Positions 45,381-54,408 are shown, counted from the first letter of the stretch. The stretch is DNA of 64,000 bases from UBA10329 sp964500205 (GCA_964500205.1 CAZCNS010000008.1:62001-126000), one strand, 5' to 3'. Made by a program: numbers and translations. The notes: generated by a model from the letters alone, not told the origin.

Positions 45381-46167
45381 TGCCGTTCAAGAACTGATAG
45401 CCCTTCATGATGCCACGTCTGGATTCTCTGATGAAATCAAGTATCTCATCCCTCTCATCGGTTACAGGAAACTCTGCTTCGAGATAGGACAGCGCCTGAG
45501 TGGTGTTGTAATGCTTGAGGAAAATGACACGATAGATCTCCTGGATCTCCCGAATCTTCTCGACAGAGAATCCTCTTCGCTTGAGACCTACGCTATTGAC
45601 ACCAGAGTAGCTGAGCGGATAGCGGGCGGCCTTGCTGAAAGGCGGGACGTCCTTGCCCACCAGCGCACCTCCGGAAAGGATCGCATGCGCCCCGATGCGG
45701 ACGAACTGATGCACGGCCGACATACCTCCAACAATGGCAAAATCACCGATCTGGATGTGCCCAGCAAGGGTGGTGGCATTGGCAAGGATCACATGCTTAC
45801 CTATCTCACAGTCATGTGCTACGTGTACATAGGCCATGATCAGGCTGTTATCACCTACCACGGTACGACCACTGGCCTTAGTACCCTTGTTAATGGTAGC
45901 ACACTCGCGGATGATGACGTTGTCACCGATCTCGACTGTAGTATCCTCACCCCCGAACTTCAAATCTTGTGGAATGGCCGAGATGACAGCACCTGGGAAA
46001 ATGCGGCAGTTCTTGCCAATTCGCGCACCCTCCATGATGGTCACGTTGGACCCTATCCAGGTGCCCTCCCCGATCTTCACATTCTTATGGATAGTAACGA
46101 AAGGCTCGATGACCACGTTGTCAGCGATCTCGGCCTGTGGATGAACGTAGGAGAGCGGTTGATTCAT
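45355..46167 (-). CDS. lpxA: Acyl-ACP-UDP-N-acetylglucosamine O-acyltransferase
   Basis: LpxA adds the first acyl chain to UDP-GlcNAc, starting lipid A synthesis. The 270 residues hold a left-handed beta helix of hexapeptide repeats (IADNVVIEPFVTIHKNVKIGEG, TIMEGARIGKNCRIFPGAVI) with the catalytic-region His in VHQFVRIGAHA (about 145), and a C-terminal helical domain. It lies 98 bases after lpxC-fabZ; that gap shows no promoter or terminator I can support. Confidence 0.96.
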   Translation of the reverse strand: MNQPLSYVHPQAEIADNVVIEPFVTIHKNVKIGEGTWIGSNVTIMEGARIGKNCRIFPGAVISAIPQDLKFGGEDTTVEIGDNVIIRECATINKGTKASGRTVVGDNSLIMAYVHVAHDCEIGKHVILANATTLAGHIQIGDFAIVGGMSAVHQFVRIGAHAILSGGALVGKDVPPFSKAARYPLSYSGVNSVGLKRRGFSVEKIREIQEIYRVIFLKHYNTTQALSYLEAEFPVTDERDEILDFIRESRRGIMKGYQFLNGNGRGRVEE

Positions 46168-46265
46168 TCAAAAAACGGGGAAAGTGCGCGAAAGTCGGTT
46201 TTTTCTTCGGGTATTGACGCGAATGATCGCGATCTGCTCTAAAATTGCTGTGGAGTGCTTCTGGA

Positions 46266-47660
46266 CTATGAGTCAGTTCTTCGTTGTATCTGGGCCATCA
46301 GCTCTGCCTCCATCACCATTTCCCCATTCACGAAAGCGTGGCCCTGCATGTGACAGAGTCCACGCCTGATGGGCGATAGCAGCTCCATGCGGAAGATGAT
46401 GGTGTCTCCCGGGAAAACCATCTTCCTGAACTTCACGTTGTCCATTTTCAGGAAATAGGTAAGCCAGTTCTCGGGGTCGGGTACAGTGCTTAACACAAGA
46501 ATGCCGCCCACCTGTGCCATGGCCTCTATCTGGAGCACTCCGGGCATGACAGGCGCCCCAGGGAAATGTCCCTCGAAGAAAGGCTCGTTCATGGTCACGT
46601 TTTTAATGCCGACCACATGGGTTTCCGTCAACTCAAAAACCTTGTCCACAAACAGGAAGGGCGGCCTGTGCGGCAACTTCCGCATAATTCCGTTGATGTC
46701 GAGCAGCGGCACGGCATTCAGGTCGATGCGCGGTGCCTGAGGCTTGCGCGACTCCTTCAGTCGGGCTGCGAGCGCCCGGGCCAAGGCATTGTTGGCCGCA
46801 TGCCCCGCCTTGGTGGCAATGACATGCCCCTTGATGTCCACACCAAGCAAAGCAAGGTCTCCGACAAGGTCGAGCAGCTTGTGGCGGGCAGGCTCATTGG
46901 TGAATCTCAGTTCAGTGTTATTGAGCACACCTGCCTGGGTAATGTGAACATCCGCCTGACCAAAAAGCTCGACAAGTCGCTCTCTATGAGGTTCGTCCAG
47001 CGGTTTTTCAACGAAAACGACCGCGTTGTCCAAGCTACCACCCTTGATGAGGCCATTCTTCAGCAGGAACTCCAATTCATGGAGAAAGGAGAATGTGCGG
47101 GCTGGCGCGATCTCCGCACCAAATGCAGAGATTTCTTTCAGCACTGCATGCTGAGGGGTCAGCACACTGCTGCTGTAGTCGATCATTACCGTCCAGCTCG
47201 GTTGCTCGGCAGGCACGATCAGAAAGGATGCACCCGTCTTCTCATCAGTAAAATGGAAAGGCGCCTCAAAATACAACTCTTCCTGTTCTGTTTCCAGTTC
47301 TCTTGTGCCGACCGAATCAATGGCTTCCATGATCAGCTTTGAGCTCCCGTCAAGAATTGGCACTTCAGGGCCGTCCACTGTGATGCTGGCGTGAGCGATC
47401 CCATTCGCATACAGCGCGGCCATCACATGCTCGATGGTGCTGACCTTGGCCGAATCGCGACCTATGGTCGTACCGCGCGAGGTGTCAGAAACGTTGAGCG
47501 CATCTGCCTTGATTACTGGCTGGCCCTCCAAGTCTGTACGGATGAACACCACACCGCCACTCTCGGCAGGTGCGATGGTCAGTTTCACTAGCGCACCAGT
47601 GTGCAGACCTGTACCTGTCAAAGTGACCTCACTGGCGATGGTGCGCTGCTTCCTGCTCAT
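46266..47660 (-). CDS. lpxC-fabZ: Bifunctional UDP-3-O-acyl-GlcNAc deacetylase / 3-hydroxyacyl-ACP dehydratase
   Basis: This is a 464-residue fusion. LpxC occupies about 1-305, with TIEHVMAALYANGIAHA (first zinc His) and FTNEPARHKLLDLVGDLALLG (second His and Asp ligands). FabZ occupies about 315-464, with LPHRPPFLFVDKV and GHFPGAPVMPGVLQIEAMAQ carrying the catalytic Glu. LpxC performs the committed step of lipid A synthesis and FabZ dehydrates 3-hydroxyacyl-ACP; the fusion is characteristic of Bacteroidota. The start overlaps the lpxD stop (ATGA). Confidence 0.97.
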   Translation of the reverse strand: MSRKQRTIASEVTLTGTGLHTGALVKLTIAPAESGGVVFIRTDLEGQPVIKADALNVSDTSRGTTIGRDSAKVSTIEHVMAALYANGIAHASITVDGPEVPILDGSSKLIMEAIDSVGTRELETEQEELYFEAPFHFTDEKTGASFLIVPAEQPSWTVMIDYSSSVLTPQHAVLKEISAFGAEIAPARTFSFLHELEFLLKNGLIKGGSLDNAVVFVEKPLDEPHRERLVELFGQADVHITQAGVLNNTELRFTNEPARHKLLDLVGDLALLGVDIKGHVIATKAGHAANNALARALAARLKESRKPQAPRIDLNAVPLLDINGIMRKLPHRPPFLFVDKVFELTETHVVGIKNVTMNEPFFEGHFPGAPVMPGVLQIEAMAQVGGILVLSTVPDPENWLTYFLKMDNVKFRKMVFPGDTIIFRMELLSPIRRGLCHMQGHAFVNGEMVMEAELMAQIQRRTDS

Positions 47661-48694
47661 TCGTTGTTCTTTTTCAAAATCTCGATCTCGCGTTTCAATT
47701 CGGCAAGTTCGCGCCCGGTAGCGGGCAGATTCCTGAACGAGACGTAAGATCTGCGATAGGATGCCACATCAAATGCCGGTGAGCCTTGCACGATGGCATC
47801 GTCCGGGATCGATGCTCCAATGCCGCTCTGGGCCGCGATCATCACATTGTCACCTATAGTGATGTGACCGATGATCCCCACCTGTCCTCCAATCATGCAC
47901 CGCTTGCCGATCTTCGTGGACCCGGCCACGCCAGCCTGCGCTGCGATGACCGTGTGTTCTCCCACTTCCACGTTGTGTGCGATCTGAATCAGGTTGTCCA
48001 GCTTCACTCCCTTGCGGATGATGGTGCTGCCCATCGTGGCCCTGTCGATGGTGCAGTTGGCACCGATCTCCACGTCATCCTCGATGACCACATTCCCAAT
48101 CTGCGGCACTTTGCCGTAGGCGTTGTCCGAGGGTGCGAAACCGAACCCGTCACTGCCGATGACAGTGCCCGAATGGATGATGCAGTTGTTGCCCACCACG
48201 CAATCATCCAACAGTCGCACACCAGCATGAAGCGTAACATTATCGCCCACCTTGGCATTCCTGCCGATGAACACCTGCGCATGGATGAAACAGCCCGCGC
48301 CCACTGATGCCCCGCCCTCTATCACTGCGTGAGCTCCGATGTAGGCATTAGCTCCGACCGTGGCCGTCCGATCTATCGAGGCAGATGGATGCACGCCTAC
48401 CGAGGGGCGTTTCATGCGGCTGTACTGCTCAAGTAGAACGGCAAAACTTAAATACGGGTCTTTCACCTTTATCAGTGTGCAGGACAGGGGTCGGTCTGCC
48501 TTGAAATCTTCGGCCACTATGACCGCTACGGCCCCTGTGGAATAAATGAAGGGTGTGTATTTTGGATTGGCCAGAAAAGACAGCGCACCTTCTCCCCCAC
48601 CCTCAATGGGGCAAACTGTAGTGAGCTTCACTTCGGGATCACCCTCTACCGTCCCGCCAAGCAGGGCGGCCACTGCACCGGCCGATAGCACCAT
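47657..48694 (-). CDS. lpxD: UDP-3-O-(3-hydroxyacyl)glucosamine N-acyltransferase
   Basis: LpxD adds the second acyl chain in lipid A synthesis. The 345 residues have an N-terminal uridine-binding domain (GGTVEGDPEVKLTTVCPIEGG), then hexapeptide repeats from about 110 (IDRTATVGANAYIGAHAVIEGG), the catalytic His in LDNLIQIAHNVEVGEH (about 240), and a C-terminal helix. It heads the operon. TATTTTTG lies five bases upstream of the ATG on the minus strand. Confidence 0.96.
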   Translation of the reverse strand: MVLSAGAVAALLGGTVEGDPEVKLTTVCPIEGGGEGALSFLANPKYTPFIYSTGAVAVIVAEDFKADRPLSCTLIKVKDPYLSFAVLLEQYSRMKRPSVGVHPSASIDRTATVGANAYIGAHAVIEGGASVGAGCFIHAQVFIGRNAKVGDNVTLHAGVRLLDDCVVGNNCIIHSGTVIGSDGFGFAPSDNAYGKVPQIGNVVIEDDVEIGANCTIDRATMGSTIIRKGVKLDNLIQIAHNVEVGEHTVIAAQAGVAGSTKIGKRCMIGGQVGIIGHITIGDNVMIAAQSGIGASIPDDAIVQGSPAFDVASYRRSYVSFRNLPATGRELAELKREIEILKKNNE

Positions 48695-49816
48695 TCGCCA
48701 AAAATAGGATTCCGACTTCCGTTAAGTAAAAGTTAGGCGATGGGCAGCTGGTTCTGGTTCAGGTGCGCAAGATGGGGAGAAAAATCTTGTCCGCGCAATC
48801 AGCGTGATTTTCCCAAAGTGATTAACTCTCTCCTGCTAAAAACACAAGTTCCAAAGAGATTGAACTTCAATCCTCAGGGCGCCTGACTTTCCATTTCCGA
48901 TTTCTGAGATGTTAACGTCTGGAATAGAGTTGCAACCGTGTATGACCCTATTTCTGATGTGCGACCATTGCAAAGTCATCTTAAACAGACCGGACAATTG
49001 ATTTTGCGACTTTTCAGTGGGTTTTGCGGTTTGGATTGGGGCCTTCGCGGATGCCATGTTTCGCTTTCCGTGGTCGATTCGCCCGCTTATCGGCTGATTT
49101 TTCGGTTACACTACCATCCTTGATATTCTGGCGAGGTTTTATGCCATTGCCCCTATAAACCACTGTGTGTGGGTCTTGGGTAGTCTCCCTTACGGTGGTT
49201 TGGATACTTCTCCTGTCGCTATCACAGGTGCGTTCAACCGAGCAGCAAGTCCTAGAGATTTGCTTGTTGAAGAACGTTTCTCACTCGGTGAACGGGCAGC
49301 TCTGGACGACCTTGTTCTGTATCCTGCACTCTTGATGGCGCTACTGTTCCCTAAGGTGGATAGCGGTCGCACAAATAGACCAGCTCTCGGGTTTGATAGC
49401 TCCCTCATTCTCACTGGCATGTGCTGTGGCACCTGTAACCTTACCGCAATCACCTGCTTGCTGAACTGGGTGTTCAGGGCCTGAAGCTGCTTGGCGTATG
49501 CCCCGTACAAGGCAATCTTGATCAATCCCGATTTCCTTGTCGAGCTGCTTCTTTTGCTCGTGCCGAAATCCTCCATCCTCGGGTTGACCGCAGCGGGCCG
49601 CCCTGATATCGCATCAGCAAGGTCCTACACCTCATACCAGACCACAGCAAGGGAAACCGCCCACGTCCGAACTAGGCTTCAGCTTCGCCCGGGCAGGCTC
49701 AATAAGCGCATCACCACCACCAAGATCCACACCCGCCTTGACCGCAAGTACCTCTGCGACAGCATCATCCGATTCCATCCGAGGGAAAAAATCTGACCGT
49801 GTAAGCTTCCTCTCCC
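48695..49816. other. 1.1-kb stretch without an intact gene (probable decayed DNA)
   Basis: Neither strand has a frame with recognisable family features. The minus strand at 49190-49576 is open for 128 codons, but its composition (Ser/Arg-rich, no motif) looks like a shifted frame. An adjacent frame shows a plausible Lys/Gln-rich segment (EQKKQLDKEI) that soon meets stops. This fits an old gene or transposon remnant. A TAnnTTTG-like box for lpxD (48699-48706) is the only regulatory sign. Confidence 0.55.
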
Positions 49817-50244
49817 CTACAACCTCACCCCCATCACACAAATATCATCCGTGTGATGCACCGCCCCGCGCCACGCATCGAGGTCGGCAATGAGCTGTTC
49901 GCGCTGCTCGGCCATGGGGAGGCGGCTAATCTCGGCAAGTCGGCTGCGGAACACCTTCGTCATCATCTTCATGCCCTTGGGGCCACCGAGCTGGTCGGCA
50001 TAGCCGTCTGAGAAGAGATAGATGATGTCACCCTCCTCCAGTTCAATCTCCACCTCCGAAAAACCCTCGCCCTCCATGTCGTTGAAGCCTACGGAGCGTT
50101 TGTTCGGTTTGTGGACAATAATCTCCCCGTTGCGGGCTATCCACAGCTGGAGGCTGGCGCCTGCGTAGGTCAGCCTGCGGTTGGCGGAGTCCAGGGCGCA
50201 GATGCTGATGTCCATTCCATCGCGAACGGTGGCATCGGAGCTTA

Positions 50245-51356
50245 TAGACCCTCCATGAGTTTATTTGGATCTTCGGGAATGAATTCGGATCTTTCGTTCA
50301 TGAAAGAGAACGATGCCCGCAAGTGCAGTCTGGCCGAACTGCACGAGAGACGGAAACAGATAGTGCGGCTGCACCTCAAAGGCCATAAGGTGATGGAGGT
50401 TGCCGAGCTGGCCGGGGTGACACATGCCATAGCCCGCAGGTCGATAGACCTGTATGCGGAGGGAGGCATGAAAGCACTTGTCCCTGCGGCACGCGGAACC
50501 GCCAAAGGAGCAGGCCGTGCCCTTTCTCCCGAACAGGAGAAGCGTATCCGGGATGCTGTCCGCGACAGGCGTCCAGAGCAGTTGAAGCTGGACTTCGCGC
50601 TGTGGAACCGCAATGCGGTGCGTGAACTGATCCGTCAGGAGTTCAGTATCGAACTGAGCCTGAACAGCATCAGCGATTATCTCAAACGCTGGGGCTACAC
50701 CCCGCAGAAACCCATCCGCAGGGCCTATGAGCAGAACTCACAGGCGGTACGCAAGTGGTTGGACGAGGATTATCCGGCCATTGCCGAAAGGTGCGGTGCC
50801 GAGCAGGGCGAGATACACTGGTGCGATGAGACGGCCGTCATGAACACGGATGTCCATGGCCGCAGCTATGCCCCCAAAGGACAGACGCCCGTGGTGCCCA
50901 CCCCTGCCGCCCGCAGGAAGCTCTCAATGATCTCATCGGTCTCCAACAGGGGCGATGCCCGGTGGATGATTGTGGAGGGCACTGTCAATGCGGACCGCCT
51001 CATCGAGTTCATGGAGTCTCTGATACAGGATGCGGGCAAGAAGGTGTTCATCATCATGGACAACCTGCCGACACACCATTGCAAGCCTGTCAAACAATGG
51101 TTGAAGGACAATGTGCAACGCATAGAGGCCCATTACCTGCCAAGCTATTCACCGGAACTCAACCCCGATGAGCGACTCAACGCAGACCTGAAGAACGCCC
51201 TGAGAAACAAGCCCCCTGTGAGAACCGAGAAGGCATTGCGGAACAATGTCGAATGCCACATGAGAATCATCGAAGCAGAACCACATCAGGTCAAAGCCTA
51301 CTTCAATGACCCCTATGTCCGTTACGCAAAATCTTAACTTACCCTCGTAGGGTCAA
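50245..51356 (+). mobile_element. IS630-family insertion sequence, 1112 bp
   Basis: The element is bounded by short inverted ends, TAGACCCTCC on the left and TTGACCCTAC (complement of the right end). It is flanked by the TA target duplication (50243-50244 and 51357-51358) typical of IS630/Tc1-mariner elements. It carries one transposase gene filling most of its length. Its transposase runs opposite to the disrupted phosphatase gene, and exact removal restores the host codons. Confidence 0.9.
50279..51337 (+). CDS. IS630-family DDE transposase
   Basis: The 352-residue protein has an N-terminal helix-turn-helix (KGHKVMEVAELAGVTHAIARRSIDLYAEGG), a linker (PEQEKRIRDAVRDRRPEQL) and a DDE catalytic domain. 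Catalytic residues are Asp in HWCDETAV (about 190), Asp in IIMDNLPTHH (about 262), and Glu in SPELNPDERLN (about 298). It seems intact and probably functional. ATG 50279 is favoured; 50255 lies only 10 bases inside the element end and 50300 would also keep the HTH. Confidence 0.92.
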   Translation: MNSDLSFMKENDARKCSLAELHERRKQIVRLHLKGHKVMEVAELAGVTHAIARRSIDLYAEGGMKALVPAARGTAKGAGRALSPEQEKRIRDAVRDRRPEQLKLDFALWNRNAVRELIRQEFSIELSLNSISDYLKRWGYTPQKPIRRAYEQNSQAVRKWLDEDYPAIAERCGAEQGEIHWCDETAVMNTDVHGRSYAPKGQTPVVPTPAARRKLSMISSVSNRGDARWMIVEGTVNADRLIEFMESLIQDAGKKVFIIMDNLPTHHCKPVKQWLKDNVQRIEAHYLPSYSPELNPDERLNADLKNALRNKPPVRTEKALRNNVECHMRIIEAEPHQVKAYFNDPYVRYAKS

Positions 51357-51550
51357 TAAGAAGGCATCGCGCAGATTTTTAGTGAGCTGGGTGAGCAGGT
51401 CGGCAGGACGTGTGATGTTCAGCTCATTAAGGGCACGGTTCAGACCGTTGAGACCCATGACGGAGAGCATGGCTCCGGGAATACCGAAAGCATAGTAGCC
51501 GCTTCCGAAAGGGCGATCAGCAGGAAGTAATCGAGACCGTTGATAAATGA

Positions 51551-51584
51551 AAAGGGCTGTGAGGCGATTGCTTCACAGCCCTTT
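51551..51584 (-). terminator. ssrA terminator
   Basis: The arms AAAGGGCTGTGA and TCACAGCCCTTT (12 bp perfect) enclose a 10-base loop just after the tmRNA 3' end. The minus-strand tail is TTCATTTATC. Confidence 0.88.
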
Positions 51585-51591
51585 CTGTACT

Positions 51592-51956
51592 TGGTGGAGC
51601 CGGAGGGAGTCGAACCCTCGTCCAAACAACAGACCTGTGGGCTTTCTACATGTTTATTCCCTCATTGATTGTCGGGACCGCCCTGGCAAGGGACAACCTG
51701 AACCGGTCCTTAGCCTCTTAGGTTTTCGTCCGCAGGCCGAGGCGACCTTTGGCTTATTCCTACCTGTCGATGCCCCATTTACCACACTGTAGGACGCTGT
51801 TGTGGCAGGGACAGCTGTTGCGTGATCTTGGATCAGGCAGCCAGCGCGAAGTGTTCTTCGCCTGTTGTTGTTTGGAAAGATTGATTGCGGATGGTCTTCC
51901 CAACACCCGACATGCTTACCTCACCGACCTTGCTGCTGTCAAAACCGGTCGGCCCC
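51592..51956 (-). ncRNA. ssrA: Transfer-messenger RNA
   Basis: Read on the minus strand the RNA starts GGGGCCGACCGG and ends with a tRNA-like TCGACTCCC arm and GGCTCCACCA, so CCA is encoded. The acceptor arms GGGGCCG and CGGCTCC pair. The tag frame, at 51833-51862, encodes GEEHFALAA then stop, preceded by an A-rich resume region (AAACAACAACA). tmRNA with SmpB frees stalled ribosomes and marks peptides for ClpXP-type proteases. The length of 365 bases is in the normal range. Confidence 0.96.
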
Positions 51957-52117
51957 ATAAATAAAGAACGATGACAAAGGTAAGCGATCATCATGCCTGA
52001 GATTGTGGCCTGCCAGCATGACATAAAACACCATGCGTACGCAATTCACGTACAAAACAGAGGATGAGAGGCACAGCACTTGCACGCCCGAAGCGAAAAC
52101 ATAGCTTTGCCAAGCCC

Positions 52118-52936
52118 ATGAACAGCAATCAGCTTTTTGAACAGATCAGAAGAAAGAGAAGCTTTCTCTGCATCGGCCTCGACTCCGACATCACCAAGAT
52201 ACCAACACACCTGTTCGGTTATCCTGACCCTGTGCTGGAGTTCAACCGCCAGATCATAGAGGCCACACACGACCTTTGCGTGGCCTACAAGCCCAACATG
52301 GCGTTTTACGAAAGTCGTGGCTTTGAGGGATGGGTCAGTCTGGAACGGACGATGCAGGAGATTCCTCAGGACATCTTCACCATTGCAGATGCTAAGCGTG
52401 GCGACATCGGTAACACCTCGACCATGTATGCCAAAGGGTTCTTCGACCAGATGAACTTCGATGCCATCACCCTGTCGCCCTACATGGGACATGACAGCGT
52501 GATACCCTATTTCAACTTTGCTGACAAATGGGCCATCCTTCTTGCCCTCACCTCCAATGAGGGAGCCACAGACCTTCAGATGGTCGAGACCGCCAACGGC
52601 CCACTTTGGCAAGAGGTACTGAGAAGAACAAGCACTTGGGGAACGCCCGACAACATGATGTATGTCATAGGCGCCACCAAGGCAGACATGCTTGCAAAGG
52701 TGCGACAGACCGTTCCTGAGCATTTCCTGCTCGTTCCAGGAGTGGGTGCGCAGGGTGGCAGCCTGAGCGAGGTGGCCCGAAATGGCATGAACAGTAAGTG
52801 CGGACTATTGGTCAACTCCTCGCGGGCGATCATCTACGCTGGTGATGACGAGGATTTCGCTGAAGCTGCGCGGGAAGCGGCAAAGGCCGTTCAATTAGAG
52901 ATGGCCCAACTGCTGGAGGAGGCGGGACTTCTCTAA
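52118..52936 (+). CDS. pyrF: Orotidine 5'-phosphate decarboxylase (type 2)
   Basis: PyrF makes UMP from OMP, the last step of pyrimidine synthesis. The 272 residues match the longer type 2 family: FLCIGLDSDITKIP, AYKPNMAFYE (Lys), DAKRGDIGNTSTMYA (catalytic Asp-Lys-Asp, about 92-106), LVPGVGAQGG and NSSRAIIYA. ATG 52118 begins MNSNQLFEQIRRKRSF. It starts about 160 bases from the divergent ssrA 5' end, and the shared gap contains both promoters. Confidence 0.97.
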   Translation: MNSNQLFEQIRRKRSFLCIGLDSDITKIPTHLFGYPDPVLEFNRQIIEATHDLCVAYKPNMAFYESRGFEGWVSLERTMQEIPQDIFTIADAKRGDIGNTSTMYAKGFFDQMNFDAITLSPYMGHDSVIPYFNFADKWAILLALTSNEGATDLQMVETANGPLWQEVLRRTSTWGTPDNMMYVIGATKADMLAKVRQTVPEHFLLVPGVGAQGGSLSEVARNGMNSKCGLLVNSSRAIIYAGDDEDFAEAAREAAKAVQLEMAQLLEEAGLL

Positions 52937-53001
52937 GTCGATGCGCAGGTCTGAGACCTATTGTCGTTTCATTTTTCAGAATACCTTAGCGTTTGGTCAT
53001 C

Positions 53002-54264
53002 ATGCGCGAAGAACTGCTGCACCATATCTGGAAGTTCAGGCTCTTCAGCAATGAGGGGCTTGCCACCGTAGACGGACGCACGGTGGAGGTCATCCGGCCT
53101 GGGGAGCACAGCGCGGACGCGGGCCCCGACTTCCTCAACGCACGCATCCGCATAGACGGCATTCAACTGGCAGGAAACATCGAGCTGCACGTGAGGGCAA
53201 GTGACTGGCTGCTGCACGGCCATCAGACCGACCCCGCCTACGCCAACATCATCCTGCATGTGGTCTTTGAGAATGACCTCCCAGAATCCACGGGAGACTT
53301 CCCGACCGTGGAGCTGCGCGACCGCATTAGCGACCAGGTGCTGAAACGCTACGCGGGCCTCGTCCATTCAATGCAGCCCATCGCCTGCGGAAAGGGTATC
53401 ACCGAGGTGGAGCCGACCGTGCTGCACAACTGGCTCGAACGGGTTCTGCTGCAGCGCCTACAACGCAAATCATCGTGGATGGCCGAGGTGGTGCACCAGT
53501 GCGATGGCGACCTCGAACAGGCGTTCTTCGTCATCATGGCGCGCACCATGGGCATGAAGGTGAATGGCGATGCCTTTGAGATGCTGGCCCGAAGGATCTC
53601 ATGGAAAGTGCTGATGAAGCACCGCGACAGCCCGCTGCAACTGGAGGCACTGCTCTTAGGCACGGCAGGGCTGCTGCACGGTACGGGCGATGAGGAATAT
53701 CCTGTTCAGCTCCGCAATGAGTTCGATTTCTTGCGTCACAAGTACGGCCTCGACCCCATGACGGGCAGCGAGTGGCGTTACCTGCGCCTTCGCCCTGCCA
53801 ATTTCCCCACCATCCGACTGGCGCAGCTCGCGGGAATGATCAACTGCTGTGGGCCGCTGCTGCAATGGTACTCGGCCCATTTCACCAAGGACGACTGCAC
53901 CAGCGTGCTGGCCAAACCCTCTGCCTATTGGGACACGCATTACACCTTTGGGCAGGCGGGTGTTTTCAAACGCAAACCGCTTGGGGCCACCATGCAGCGG
54001 CATATCCTCATCAACGCGGTGGCGCCCTACCTCATGGTGCTGGCCGACCGCGAGCACCGCGAGGAACTCCGCGACCGTGCGCTTGAAATGCTCTATTCCA
54101 TCGAGGGCGAGAAGAACGCGCGCATCCATCCCTTCCGCGAGCTGGGGCTGAAGATTCCCGATGCGGCCACGGCCCAGGCCCTGCTCGAACTGCGCTCCCA
54201 CTGGTGCGACCTGCGCAAATGCCTAAATTGCGCCATCGGCAATCAGGTGCTCAAACGGGGGTGA
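53002..54264 (+). CDS. DUF2851 family protein
   Basis: This protein of 420 residues belongs to DUF2851, found mainly in Bacteroidota and of unknown function. Hallmarks are MREELLHHIWKF, VIRPGEHSADAGPDFLNARIRIDG, GNIELHVRASDWLLHGH and YANIILHVVFEND, then a helical C-terminal half ending in KCLNCAIGNQVLK. The GPDF...W..H pattern recalls nuclease-like or metal-binding sites, which is only suggestive. ATG 53002 is preferred to TTG 52993. Confidence 0.93.
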   Translation: MREELLHHIWKFRLFSNEGLATVDGRTVEVIRPGEHSADAGPDFLNARIRIDGIQLAGNIELHVRASDWLLHGHQTDPAYANIILHVVFENDLPESTGDFPTVELRDRISDQVLKRYAGLVHSMQPIACGKGITEVEPTVLHNWLERVLLQRLQRKSSWMAEVVHQCDGDLEQAFFVIMARTMGMKVNGDAFEMLARRISWKVLMKHRDSPLQLEALLLGTAGLLHGTGDEEYPVQLRNEFDFLRHKYGLDPMTGSEWRYLRLRPANFPTIRLAQLAGMINCCGPLLQWYSAHFTKDDCTSVLAKPSAYWDTHYTFGQAGVFKRKPLGATMQRHILINAVAPYLMVLADREHREELRDRALEMLYSIEGEKNARIHPFRELGLKIPDAATAQALLELRSHWCDLRKCLNCAIGNQVLKRG

Positions 54265-54271
54265 TGGGAGT

Positions 54272-54385
54272 TTTCACGCAGAGTTCGCAAAGGAAAGGCG
54301 CAGAGAACGCAAAGCGGGATTCTCTGTGCTTTGCGAAGCAATCTTTGCGCTCTTTGCGAAAAAACTCTGCGACCTCTGCGTGAAA
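54272..54385. repeat. Imperfect long palindrome rich in CGCAGAG/GCAAAG words
   Basis: The ends TTTCACGCAGAG and CTCTGCGTGAAA are perfect 12-base complements, and inner words (CGCAAAG with CTTTGCG, GCGCAGAG with CTCTGCG) pair across the 114 bases. It lies between the DUF2851 and PspC genes and could fold into a long hairpin. It resembles dispersed non-coding repeats of environmental genomes; its mobility is unknown. Confidence 0.8.
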
Positions 54386-54408
54386 TAATCTGCTGAAAAA
54401 AACATGAA

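Larger units (their letters stand above)
49817..51546 (-). pseudogene. SpoIIE-type phosphatase pseudogene, truncated, frameshifted and split by IS630
   Basis: Two minus-strand pieces make one SpoIIE phosphatase domain. The 5' piece (51357-51546) encodes DYFLLIA, a disturbed catalytic stretch, then GIPGAMLSVMGLNGLNRALNE and LLTQLTKNLRDAF. The 3' piece (49817-50244) encodes SSDATVRDGMDISICALD through FSDGYADQLGG to DDICVMGVRL. Removing the element and one TA copy rejoins them in frame as RDAFLSSDATVRDG. Between DYFLLIA and GIPGAM there are 26 bases instead of the 18 needed for ADCTGH, so the metal motif and frame are lost. The N-terminus is missing, and the fragment ends beside the ssrA terminator. 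The tail is paralogous to the gene at position 1. Confidence 0.88.

Noticed and set aside
44743..46242. Plus-strand frames opposite the ABC ATPase and lpxA
   Set aside because: Both are antisense to genes with clear motifs and have no homology features.
46168..46265. Internal promoter or terminator between lpxC-fabZ and lpxA
   Set aside because: No TAnnTTTG box with spacing and no stable hairpin with a T-tract could be found, so the lpx genes are treated as one operon.
49190..49576. 128-codon minus-strand frame in the decayed region
   Set aside because: Ser/Arg-rich composition without motif, with neighbouring frames equally plausible. Treated as decayed DNA rather than a gene.
48695..51591. 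Attachment-site repeat of the ssrA 3' end in the flank
   Set aside because: I looked for a second copy of the TCGAACCCTC-containing 3' end between 48.7 and 51.5 kb and did not see one.
51440..51625. Small minus-strand gene spanning the tmRNA terminator
   Set aside because: It translates the tmRNA 3' end and then the shifted frame of the SpoIIE pseudogene; it is not an independent gene.
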